Notes under the pieces: model-generated | Told to the model about the DNA's origin: nothing | Seen by the model: the letters and a program-made list of their open reading frames with translations, nothing else | Databases searched by the model: none | Assembly (NCBI RefSeq): GCF_008386695.1 | Contig: NZ_VUOC01000004.1 | Location: forward strand, 1,180,327 to 1,244,326 | Direction: 5' to 3' | DNA from: Chitinophaga agrisoli | GTDB taxonomy: Bacteria; Bacteroidota; Bacteroidia; Chitinophagales; Chitinophagaceae | Length of the DNA stretch: 64,000 nt | In this document: positions 52,401 to 59,508 of the stretch, in pieces | Position numbering within the stretch: the first letter of the stretch is position 1 | How the letters are laid out: each line of letters starts with the position of its first letter | Program-made: the position numbers and the translations under genes

Positions 52401-53357
52401 TTAATTATTATCCCGTGCCTTTATCAGCAGCACTGCCGGCACCGGCCTCGGGCCTTTTTTATCTGAAGGCTGGATAGTAGCCTGCCCGCCAGCCCAAAGG
52501 GTGGTAGAACCTCCGCCATCCAGGTTCAGCGCTTCTACGCAACCCAGCTCACGCATGATACGTGCCAGCTGCAACAAAGTAGCGCCATCGGCAACGCCCG
52601 CATGACGCCCCTCTACCGCCAGGATGATCACCTCGTTATCTGCCGTATACCCGATGGCGGTACGCGGATGTTTATCTAGCTCATGCCAGGCAAAACGGTT
52701 TTCCGGCACACTGCTAACATAAGGGAGCAGCACCGGAGCGCCACCGGCAGCCTCCACGACTTTCCACCGTTTGCCACTTTTTGTAGTGGGTTTGGTCCAT
52801 ACACCGTTTTGCGGCGCATTGGGCGCGTCATAGGCATAAGCTTCCTTATTCTTGCCCGCGGGATATACCCAGGCAATATCCGGCCTGCCATCCGGGAGTA
52901 TACCAAACACGCCCTGCGTAGGATAAATGATCTCAGGGCGGCCGTCAAATGTTTTGATGGTATCTATAACCAGATTGTGTGCGATTGTTTTGCCCTTGCT
53001 TACCACCATATTCAGTGAGCTATTATCTGCAAAAGAAAAGAAAGTAGTGTTCACTACGGCATATACCTTGCCGGTTTCCATAGCGGCATACTCGGCTGGC
53101 GTGTAACGTTTGCCGTTTCCGGTGCGGCTATCAAAAGAAATGGACTTATCCAATGCAGATGCCTTCAGGTAATAGGCGCGGAAAGGATGCCCATCCAGGC
53201 TATCTGTTGTTTCGTATACCCGGATGGAAGCGGGCAGGCTGTCATTATGTTTTGCAGACGGCCGCCAATGTAATTGGGCATGACAAATGGAAGAAAAGCC
53301 GGCGAGGATGCTAAGCAATGTTATGCGGGTTGCATATAAACGGAATGTATTCATCAT
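52401..53357 (-). CDS. Phosphodiester glycosidase family (NAGPA-like) secreted protein
   Basis: 318 aa with a signal peptide (MMNTFRLYATRITLLSILAG, ending CHA). The NAGPA/DUF2233 domain has the typical closing block EALNLDGGGSTTLWAGGQ and AVNTTFFSFADNSSLN earlier. The human relative removes GlcNAc from phosphodiester-linked GlcNAc; bacterial members act on similar exposed sugar phosphodiesters such as teichoic-acid-like or capsule linkages. It is single and convergent with the deaminase gene. Confidence 0.85.
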   Translation of the reverse strand: MMNTFRLYATRITLLSILAGFSSICHAQLHWRPSAKHNDSLPASIRVYETTDSLDGHPFRAYYLKASALDKSISFDSRTGNGKRYTPAEYAAMETGKVYAVVNTTFFSFADNSSLNMVVSKGKTIAHNLVIDTIKTFDGRPEIIYPTQGVFGILPDGRPDIAWVYPAGKNKEAYAYDAPNAPQNGVWTKPTTKSGKRWKVVEAAGGAPVLLPYVSSVPENRFAWHELDKHPRTAIGYTADNEVIILAVEGRHAGVADGATLLQLARIMRELGCVEALNLDGGGSTTLWAGGQATIQPSDKKGPRPVPAVLLIKARDNN

Positions 53358-53571
53358 TTAAATTATAGCATGGTTTGTTTTGCGGACGATGTAAAGCCAG
53401 CGTAAAAATATTGGTATAATAATCACGATAACAGGTTACGCCGCGACAAAGATTAATATTCAAAAGAGATTCTGATGTTAAAAAATCATTATTACCAGGG
53501 CTGCGGGCCTCGTTATGTACCTGGCGTTTTACAGGAGCCATTGGCCGGGCTGCCGGATGATAATGCAGTAA

Positions 53572-53615
53572 TAAACAAAATAACGCCCCAGAAAGTATCT
53601 ATTCTCCCGGGGCGT
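53572..53615 (-). terminator. Probable terminator after the 33-aa peptide gene
   Basis: Stem ACGCCCC (53583-53589) and GGGGCGT (53609-53615), with a 19-nt loop. On the minus strand it is followed by TATTTTGTTTATT. It lies about 50 nt past the stop of the small peptide gene. Confidence 0.6.
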
Positions 53616-53667
53616 GGCTTTTAGCAATTTAAGCCTGTAGACTCCATAGCGGAGCGGAGCCGGTGAA

Positions 53668-53769
53668 TCAGGCGCCGATCAGAACACCACCGATCAGGAT
53701 GGGCGCCACATCGCCAAGGGTCATCATTTCAAAAAATGCCATCAGGTCTTCGTTTGGATACATCGTCAT
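53668..53769 (-). CDS. 33-aa peptide with hydrophobic Gly-rich tail
   Basis: ATG 53769 to stop 53668 encodes MTMYPNEDLMAFFEMMTLGD followed by VAPILIGGVLIGA: an acidic, Met/Phe-rich first half and a hydrophobic second half with a GG pair. It has its own downstream hairpin terminator. Upstream on the minus strand is a weak Bacteroidota-like promoter (TACATTTA near 53838, compare TAnnTTTG). It is not a known family to me. It could be a small membrane peptide or a secreted/bacteriocin-like peptide; neither is shown. It is the only gene-like unit between the phosphodiester glycosidase and the injection system. Confidence 0.45.
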   Translation of the reverse strand: MTMYPNEDLMAFFEMMTLGDVAPILIGGVLIGA

Positions 53770-53951
53770 TTAATTTTTAAGCGTTATGTAAAAGGGTACA
53801 TTATCTGGCAGGGCCTTTACAATTGCAGGCGTGTGCAACAGATAAATGTAAATTATAAAATAATTGACCAATATTTCCACTCCGTCATCCGGCATACCAG
53901 ATATCATCCGCTACACGCCATCGACACAAAAAAAAATGCCTATCATGCAAT

Positions 53952-53973
53952 ACCCCTGCAAAAAAACAGGGGT
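53952..53973. repeat. Short inverted repeat in the eCIS upstream region
   Basis: ACCCCTG (53952-53958) and CAGGGGT (53967-53973) around CAAAAAAA. There is no T-run on either strand, so it is not a clear terminator; it could be a protein-binding palindrome or an RNA hairpin. The rest of 53770-54038 is AT-rich with nothing gene-like. Confidence 0.35.
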
Positions 53974-54038
53974 GGAAATTTGGAAATTAAAAATTTGTCG
54001 TAATATTGCCTCGTGCTGTTGACACTGATAGTACAATG

Positions 54039-54091
54039 GTTGACCTCGAAAAATCAGATTGTTTACTTCAAATTAAGATTGTTTACCTCAA
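54039..54091. promoter_or_regulatory. Helically phased direct repeats upstream of the eCIS operon
   Basis: AGATTGTTTACTTCAA (54056-54071) and AGATTGTTTACCTCAA (54076-54091) differ at one base and are exactly 20 bp apart. A weaker copy, GTTGACCTCGAA, begins at 54039, 22 bp before the first GTTTAC. They lie about 215-270 nt upstream of the first eCIS gene and fit activator sites on one face of the DNA. From 54092 to 54306 no clear TAnnTTTG promoter and no gene was found. Confidence 0.6.
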
Positions 54092-54306
54092 GTCACTCGT
54101 CAGGTTTTATTTTATCAGCAAGGTTTATTAGTTAGTCCCAGGGATCTGTTGCGTAGCAATGGCTTTAGTTTATTCATTCTTTTTATTGAACCGTATCCGA
54201 TGTATCCACAACCCTGGATATAGGTGGTACCGTATACACCTGATATCAACACATTCCCCTATCGGTTGATTGTATTTGATCCTTTTACAATTAATACAAT
54301 TGATAG

Positions 54307-54921
54307 ATGATCCGTACTTCTCTGAAGTTCATCAAAAAGGAGCTCGAAACCTATATCGTAGACAGGGAACAGGACCCCTTAAACTATAACATTGGCAATG
54401 TTGTAGATCTTAAACCTGTTGTTAAGGCCAATGGTGAGCTCAATGTTACAGATAGCACGCATGTCACCATCATGATGGCCGGTGTGGAAGAAGAGCGCCG
54501 CGAAAGCAAACGGCCGGTATTTGTACCCGCGCCAGACAAGAAGATCCTGCGATTGAACCCGCCTGTGGAACTGGATCTGCTGATCCTGTTCATAGCGCAT
54601 AACAGTGACTATGAGACTGCATTGCGCGACCTCTCCAACGTTGCCAGTTTCTTCCAGGCCAATCCCGTTTTTGATGAGCAGCGTTTTCCAGGTCTCAATG
54701 AGTTTGCCACAGAGCCCATCAACAAACCCTGGCAGCTGGTAGAACGGCTTACGTTTAAACTGCTTAGCCTCTCCTTTGAGCAGCAGAATAACCTCTGGGG
54801 TATGCTGGGCGGCAAATACATACCCAGCCTGGTATACAAAATGAACATGCTGACGGTGTTCGAGACCAGGAGCCAGGAAAAGATCCAGTCCATCAAAGCA
54901 CTCAACATCAAAGAAAACTAA
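54307..54921 (+). CDS. eCIS cap/tail-terminator protein (Pvc16-like, DUF4255)
   Basis: 204 aa. The start (MIRTSLKFIKKELETYI) and the conserved stretch LRLNPPVELDLLILFIAHNS + DYETALRDLSNVASFF are typical of the DUF4255/Pvc16 family. Pvc16/Afp16 sits at the top end of contractile injection particles and stops sheath and tube growth. It is the first gene of the cluster, followed after 12 nt by the next gene. It is 300-400 aa in Photorhabdus/Serratia and nearer 200 aa in Bacteroidota clusters, so the size fits. Confidence 0.88.
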   Translation: MIRTSLKFIKKELETYIVDREQDPLNYNIGNVVDLKPVVKANGELNVTDSTHVTIMMAGVEEERRESKRPVFVPAPDKKILRLNPPVELDLLILFIAHNSDYETALRDLSNVASFFQANPVFDEQRFPGLNEFATEPINKPWQLVERLTFKLLSLSFEQQNNLWGMLGGKYIPSLVYKMNMLTVFETRSQEKIQSIKALNIKEN

Positions 54922-54933
54922 TTGTATCCCGTT

Positions 54934-56112
54934 ATGAATGGCATACAGGTAACATATACTGAGTTATGCACCCTATCCGTAGAGCAACTGTTTTACCAGA
55001 ACAAAGTGTGCAGGCAGTATAAGATCAACCCCGTTACAGATTTTGCGTTTACGCCTACCCCCGAATGCCGGGCCCTTATGCTGGATATGGACCTCCTGTT
55101 CCGGCCTACGGACACCAGCGGCGGCTTTACCATACTGGCCAATGTTTCCGGGAAAACCGGCGGCGGTAATGACCTGCTGAGATATGCGGTTAAAAAAGGC
55201 GCTAAACTTAGCTTCTTCCTTCAGCTCAGGAACCCGGAGCTGATCAACTTCAACGACCTCCCCCTGCTGGGCATTTCAGACCAGGTGTATTATTTCAGCA
55301 ATATCATTACGGATGCCGGCGCGCCGCGTAACAGCCTGCATCTCACAAAAAGCGATACCGGCGTAGCGGAAGCAGACAGTATGCACAGCAGCGGCCCTGC
55401 CTATAGTTTTCATCAGAACGCCCCTGTTACCGCCGGCACCTCCATTATCAAACACCTGCTGACCGGCGCTACCATTGCGGAAAAAACGCTGGTGAACCAG
55501 AACGGCGAGGCGGATCTGGGCTTTGATCTGAGGCGGCTGCCAACAGGCGTATGCGAGCTATGGATCAATCATGTAAAGGAAGATACGTTCTATTACCGCG
55601 GGCTAACAATAAACACGCCCGTATGGGGCGTGGTGGAGCTGTCCCTATCTTCCGTGCTGGATGCTAATTACCGGCTGGTAGAAGCAGACCGTTCCCTGAC
55701 CCCGGACCGCCCGCAATATATGCTGCGGTTTGTGAACCGCTCCACCATCTGGCGTTATACCGTGCAGCTGGGCGCTAACAGTCCCCTGTACCTGGAGATG
55801 GCGGGCATGAGCCCCGCTGATAAAGCCACCTATCTGGATCAGCTGAATATTGTGAGCAATGATACCAATGTGCATTTTCACCGCGCGGCTGTTACTGACA
55901 AGGAAATAGAATTTGTATCAGACAATGCGCTGGCATTACAGGAGAAATATGTGTCATCCTCCGCCAATGTTGGCTTAATCCTGAACCTGAAAAAGTATAT
56001 CGGTGATCCCAAAGAAACCGTTGTAAAGGCCAACCTGCCTTATCCGGCCACCGGTACTATCGATACCACCACTGACCCTTTTATTTACTCTGACATTTTT
56101 CTAACACTTTAA
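54934..56112 (+). CDS. Unknown eCIS-associated protein between cap and sheath genes
   Basis: 392 aa from ATG 54934; the frame opens at TTG 54922. There is no signal peptide or membrane helix. The N-terminal half is mixed alpha/beta (TYTELCTLSVEQLFYQNKVC), the central region beta-rich (FDLRRLPTGVCELWI) and the C-terminus ends DPFIYSDIFLTL. No family was recognised. Its fixed place next to the cap and sheath genes in Bacteroidota eCIS clusters suggests a structural role at the cap end of the particle (for example an adaptor between cap and tube), but that is inference from position. Confidence 0.72.
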   Translation: MNGIQVTYTELCTLSVEQLFYQNKVCRQYKINPVTDFAFTPTPECRALMLDMDLLFRPTDTSGGFTILANVSGKTGGGNDLLRYAVKKGAKLSFFLQLRNPELINFNDLPLLGISDQVYYFSNIITDAGAPRNSLHLTKSDTGVAEADSMHSSGPAYSFHQNAPVTAGTSIIKHLLTGATIAEKTLVNQNGEADLGFDLRRLPTGVCELWINHVKEDTFYYRGLTINTPVWGVVELSLSSVLDANYRLVEADRSLTPDRPQYMLRFVNRSTIWRYTVQLGANSPLYLEMAGMSPADKATYLDQLNIVSNDTNVHFHRAAVTDKEIEFVSDNALALQEKYVSSSANVGLILNLKKYIGDPKETVVKANLPYPATGTIDTTTDPFIYSDIFLTL

Positions 56113-56123
56113 CTTTTAAAAAA

Positions 56124-57557
56124 ATGGCAACTTACCGTTCCCCAGGTGTTTATGTAGAAGAAATAGCCTCCTTTCCACCATCCATTGCAGAGGTAGAATC
56201 TGCTGTTCCCGCCTTTGTAGGCTACACCCAAAAAGCCGATTCACTGGCCCCGAATGACCTGCGTAAGGTGGCTACCCCCATTACCAGCTGGAGCGAATAT
56301 CTTACCTACTTCGGCGGGCCCCAGCCGGAAGACCCTGCAAACGTTACTATCGCAGTGGATGAGCAGCGTACCGGCGCCACTACCACCGGTTTTAAAGTAG
56401 CTGTTACAATTGCAACGGCTAACCTGCGCAAGCATATTTTTTACCATGCGGTAAAACATTTCTTTGCCAATGGCGGCGGCCGTTGTTACATTGTATCCGT
56501 AGGCGGCTACGATGCAGACATCAGCAAAGACGACCTGGACGCCGGCCTGGACCTGGTAGCGCTGGAAGATACGCCTACCATCCTGGTAGTACCGGAGGCC
56601 GTACATTTAGGCGCTGATGCGTTCACGGCCATCAACAATAAAATGATCTCCCAGGCTGCCAGCCTCAAAGACCGTTTTGCTGTGCTGGATACACAGAAAA
56701 CTACCGTGCCTAAAACCCCATCTTCCATTACGGATGATGTAAAGGGAACGATAGAGAACATACCTGTAGGCGACGCTACCCGTTATGCCGCGGTATATTA
56801 TCCCTGGCTGCGCACTGCTTACTCCTACGAATTTGATTTCGACAACCTGACGCTGAGCGATCATAAGATCAATGGCGCAGACGCCGCCGGCGCTGACAAT
56901 AAGGAAGGCCTGCTTTCTGCCCTGAAAGGCAGCGCGCTGTATAATGCTATAAAAGCTGAAACGTTAAAATATACCCTTACCCTCCCTCCTTCTGCAGCCA
57001 TTGCCGGCGTATATGCCCGCACAGACCGTGACAGGGGCGTATGGAAAGCGCCTGCCAATATAGGCTTGATCGATGTGGTTAAACCCCTGGTCACCATCTC
57101 CCGTCAGGATCATGACCTGCTGAACATCAATACCACCAGCGGCAAATCTGTAAACGCCATATTGAACGTGCCTGGTTTTGGCAGCGTGGTAATGGGCGGC
57201 AGAACCCTGGACGGCAACAGCAATGACTGGAAATACATTAACGTACGCCGCTTCTTCAGCGTGGTAGAAGAGTCTATCAAAAAATCCATCAACTGGGTGG
57301 TATTTGAACCCAACACCGCCGGCACCTGGACCAAGGTACAGGCCATGATCGAGAACTACCTGTTCCTGAAATTCAGGGAAGGCGCACTGGCTGGCGCTAC
57401 ACCAGAGCAGGCTTACCAGGTGAATGTAGGTCTTGGCAAAACCATGAACTCCGTAGACATACTGGAAGGCCGCATGATCGTAGAAGTGAAGATGGCGGTA
57501 GCAAGACCGGCAGAATTCATTGTACTGCAGTTTGTACAGATCATGCAAACCGCTTAA
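56124..57557 (+). CDS. eCIS contractile sheath protein (Pvc2-like)
   Basis: 477 aa. MATYRSPGVYVEEIASFPPS is the hallmark opening of phage-type tail sheath proteins. The C-terminal third has VVFEPNTAGTWTKVQAMIEN and the linker strand VEVKMAVARPAEFIVLQFVQ used for strand exchange between subunits. The protein polymerises around the inner tube and contracts on firing. Only one sheath gene is present, unlike Photorhabdus PVC, which has three. It starts 11 nt after the preceding gene. Confidence 0.93.
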   Translation: MATYRSPGVYVEEIASFPPSIAEVESAVPAFVGYTQKADSLAPNDLRKVATPITSWSEYLTYFGGPQPEDPANVTIAVDEQRTGATTTGFKVAVTIATANLRKHIFYHAVKHFFANGGGRCYIVSVGGYDADISKDDLDAGLDLVALEDTPTILVVPEAVHLGADAFTAINNKMISQAASLKDRFAVLDTQKTTVPKTPSSITDDVKGTIENIPVGDATRYAAVYYPWLRTAYSYEFDFDNLTLSDHKINGADAAGADNKEGLLSALKGSALYNAIKAETLKYTLTLPPSAAIAGVYARTDRDRGVWKAPANIGLIDVVKPLVTISRQDHDLLNINTTSGKSVNAILNVPGFGSVVMGGRTLDGNSNDWKYINVRRFFSVVEESIKKSINWVVFEPNTAGTWTKVQAMIENYLFLKFREGALAGATPEQAYQVNVGLGKTMNSVDILEGRMIVEVKMAVARPAEFIVLQFVQIMQTA

Positions 57558-57608
57558 TACGGCGTCTTTATTTATTCAACCATCATTCAATCTTAAATTC
57601 TTTATACA

Positions 57609-58040
57609 ATGGCTTATCCTTTAACGGTCTTCCATTTCAGCGTATCCTGGGGTGGAGAAAATTTAGGTTTCTCTGAAGTAAGTGGTCTTTCACAGGAAAT
57701 ACAGGCAATTGAATACCGCGATGGCCTGATGAGCGGCAATACCCTGCCGCTGAAAAGACCCGGCATGCGGAAAGCAGGCAACATCACCCTCAAAAAAGGG
57801 ATGGTAGCCGATAACAATGATTTTTACACCTGGCTTATAAACAGCGGTAACCCCAATGTAGAGCGCCGCGACCTGGTGATCACCCTCATGAATGATGAAG
57901 GCGAGCCCATGTTCGTATGGAGCGTTTCACAGGCATGGCCGATAAAATGTGAAGGCCCGGGTTTGAAGGCATCCGGCAATGATATCGCTATCGAGTCTGT
58001 GGACCTGGTGCATGAAGGCATCACCTTAAAAACGGCGTAA
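57609..58040 (+). CDS. eCIS inner tube protein, first copy (gp19/Pvc1-like)
   Basis: 143 aa. FHFSVSWGGENLGFSEVSGL matches the T4 gp19-like family that builds the inner tube (HCP-like ring), and RPGMRKAGNITLKKGM plus FYTWLI are the usual second block. The ring-forming tube is filled with cargo in eCIS. It is followed 3 nt later by a second tube-like gene. Confidence 0.92.
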   Translation: MAYPLTVFHFSVSWGGENLGFSEVSGLSQEIQAIEYRDGLMSGNTLPLKRPGMRKAGNITLKKGMVADNNDFYTWLINSGNPNVERRDLVITLMNDEGEPMFVWSVSQAWPIKCEGPGLKASGNDIAIESVDLVHEGITLKTA

Positions 58041-58043
58041 ACA

Positions 58044-58526
58044 ATGCCCGCTTATTATCCGCCAACGGGTTTTTATTTCCGTGTTGAATTCCTGGGCGTA
58101 ACGGACGACGATACGGAGCAACGCTTCCAGGAAGTGAGTGGTCTTTCTGTGGAGGTAGAGACGGAGGAGCTGCGGGAAGGCGGTGAGAACCGCTTTGTTT
58201 ACAAGCTGCCCAAACGGGCCAAGTATCCTAACCTGGTGCTGAAGCGCGGCCTGCTTAAAAGCACGGCCCTGCAGAACTGGTTGGATGATGCGCTCCGTAC
58301 TTACTTCACCGTAGTGATCTACAGCTTCAAACCTGCCGATATGATCATCACGCTGCTGGACGAATCCGGCGCGCAGGTGGCCATCTGGAAGGTAGTGCAG
58401 GCGTACCCGGTGAAATGGTCCACTGCGGACCTGCGGGCAACGGAAAACGCCGTTCTGGTAGAGACAATAGAATTGGCCTACCAGTATTTTGAACGAGTAC
58501 CGGTATCAGACGCACCGGTGAAATAA
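58044..58526 (+). CDS. eCIS inner tube protein, second copy (Pvc5-like, tube initiator)
   Basis: 160 aa. It shares the layout of the preceding tube gene (FYFRVEFLGVTDDDTEQRFQ, then EVSGLSVEVETEELREGGEN, YPNLVLKRGLL) with an insertion near the N-terminus. In PVC, Pvc5 forms the first ring that connects baseplate to tube; the different length and the position before the baseplate genes favour that role. Homology to the tube family is seen; the initiator role is inference. Confidence 0.88.
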   Translation: MPAYYPPTGFYFRVEFLGVTDDDTEQRFQEVSGLSVEVETEELREGGENRFVYKLPKRAKYPNLVLKRGLLKSTALQNWLDDALRTYFTVVIYSFKPADMIITLLDESGAQVAIWKVVQAYPVKWSTADLRATENAVLVETIELAYQYFERVPVSDAPVK

Positions 58527-58598
58527 GCAGTTAGCTTTTAGCGGTTAGCCTTTAGCCGTAATTAAAAGCTAACCACACAATAGCTAAAAGCTAACTGC
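58527..58598 (+). repeat. Nested inverted repeat between tube and baseplate genes
   Basis: The outer stem is perfect: GCAGTTAGCTTTTAG (58527-58541) and its complement (58584-58598). The inner stem GGTTAGCCTTTA (58543-58554) pairs with TAAAAGCTAACC (58563-58574) with one mismatch. The unit AGCTAAAAGCTAAC recurs (also 58608-58615). It begins right at the stop of the second tube gene, within 1 nt of the TAA. Such AGCTAA-type arrays occur in intergenic regions of related genomes. As RNA it would form a long hairpin, with possible roles in 3' end protection or partial termination. Confidence 0.75.
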
Positions 58599-58620
58599 TA
58601 ACAGCAAAAAGCTAATCATC

Positions 58621-58797
58621 ATGCCTGTACAAATCAACGAAGTGATCATCCGGGCGGTAGTAGACCCCAACTCCGGCGATAACAGGAGCACCGGTACCAC
58701 CACGCAGCCGGAGTGCCCTCCAGCCACTGCGGGAAACCCGGAAGACGAGCTGGCCGGTAAGATCCTAGACATCCTTCGGGAACAAAAAGAAAGATAA
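58621..58797 (+). CDS. Small eCIS protein in Pvc6 position (DUF5908-like)
   Basis: 58 aa: MPVQINEVIIRAVVDP, a Ser/Thr/Pro-rich middle with a single Cys (PECPPA), and a charged C-terminal helix (LAGKILDILREQKER). Proteins of this size and start (MPxxINEVxIRxxV) recur at this spot in Bacteroidota eCIS clusters (Pvc6/Afp6 position) with no settled function. The stop TAA overlaps the next ATG (TAATG), so the LysM gene is translationally coupled. The role is unknown. Confidence 0.7.
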   Translation: MPVQINEVIIRAVVDPNSGDNRSTGTTTQPECPPATAGNPEDELAGKILDILREQKER

Positions 58798-59504
58798 TGG
58801 ACACCCAAAGCCTGGCAAAACTGCCTTTTAACCTGAAGATCATTCCGGTAAATTCCGGAAGCTTCCCCATCGGTATCCCCTTTGTGGCCATGTTCAACCC
58901 GGACAGCCTAGCCATTAAGGAAGACCTAAACTGGGTAAGCGATTGTCCGCCCGGTAAACAGGGCGCCACGGTTAAATACAAGAATACCAAACCGCGGACC
59001 TTTACCATAGAGTTCATGATCGACGGCACTGGCGTAAACACCAACGGCGTAAAGATACCCGTTACGGCCCAGGTAGCGCTGTTCCGTGCTGCCACTACGG
59101 GCGTAAGGGGCGCTTTACATAGCCCGGCCTACCTGATCGTACAATATGGCCTGTTCATCTGCACCTGCGTAATGAACAGCTCCACGGTTACCTACACCAT
59201 GTTCGACTTCACGGGCCTGCCCATCCGGGCCAAGGTAAACGCTTCCTTTACGGAGCATACCATTGAGCCCCTGGATGATATCCTGGGCATGCTCTCCTCC
59301 CCGGACCTTACCCATGAGGTAGTGGTGAAGGAAGGCGACCTGCTGCCCCTGCTTACACACCAGATCTACAACGATCAGCGGTATTATATACAGGTGGCAA
59401 AGGCTAACCGCCTTAAGAACTTCAGGAAGCTGGAAGCCGGCTCCAAGCTGCTATTCCCGCCGATGGACGACAGTAACAGCCCTTCTAAACCATCAACGAA
59501 ATGA
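58797..59504 (+). CDS. eCIS LysM-containing baseplate hub protein (Pvc7-like)
   Basis: 235 aa. The N-terminal half has the Pvc7/gp53-type fold (FNPDSLAIKEDLNW, FTIEFMIDGTG). The C-terminal about 50 residues are a LysM-like motif (VKEGDLLPLLTHQIYNDQRY + YIQVAKANRLKNFRKLEAGS). In other particles this protein sits on the spike/tube junction. It overlaps the preceding gene by 1 nt and is 4 nt from the spike gene. Confidence 0.85.
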   Translation: MDTQSLAKLPFNLKIIPVNSGSFPIGIPFVAMFNPDSLAIKEDLNWVSDCPPGKQGATVKYKNTKPRTFTIEFMIDGTGVNTNGVKIPVTAQVALFRAATTGVRGALHSPAYLIVQYGLFICTCVMNSSTVTYTMFDFTGLPIRAKVNASFTEHTIEPLDDILGMLSSPDLTHEVVVKEGDLLPLLTHQIYNDQRYYIQVAKANRLKNFRKLEAGSKLLFPPMDDSNSPSKPSTK

Positions 59505-59508
59505 TCGT

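Noticed and set aside
53952-53973. ACCCCTG/CAGGGGT hairpin as a terminator
   Set aside because: No T-run follows on either strand; kept only as an inverted repeat.
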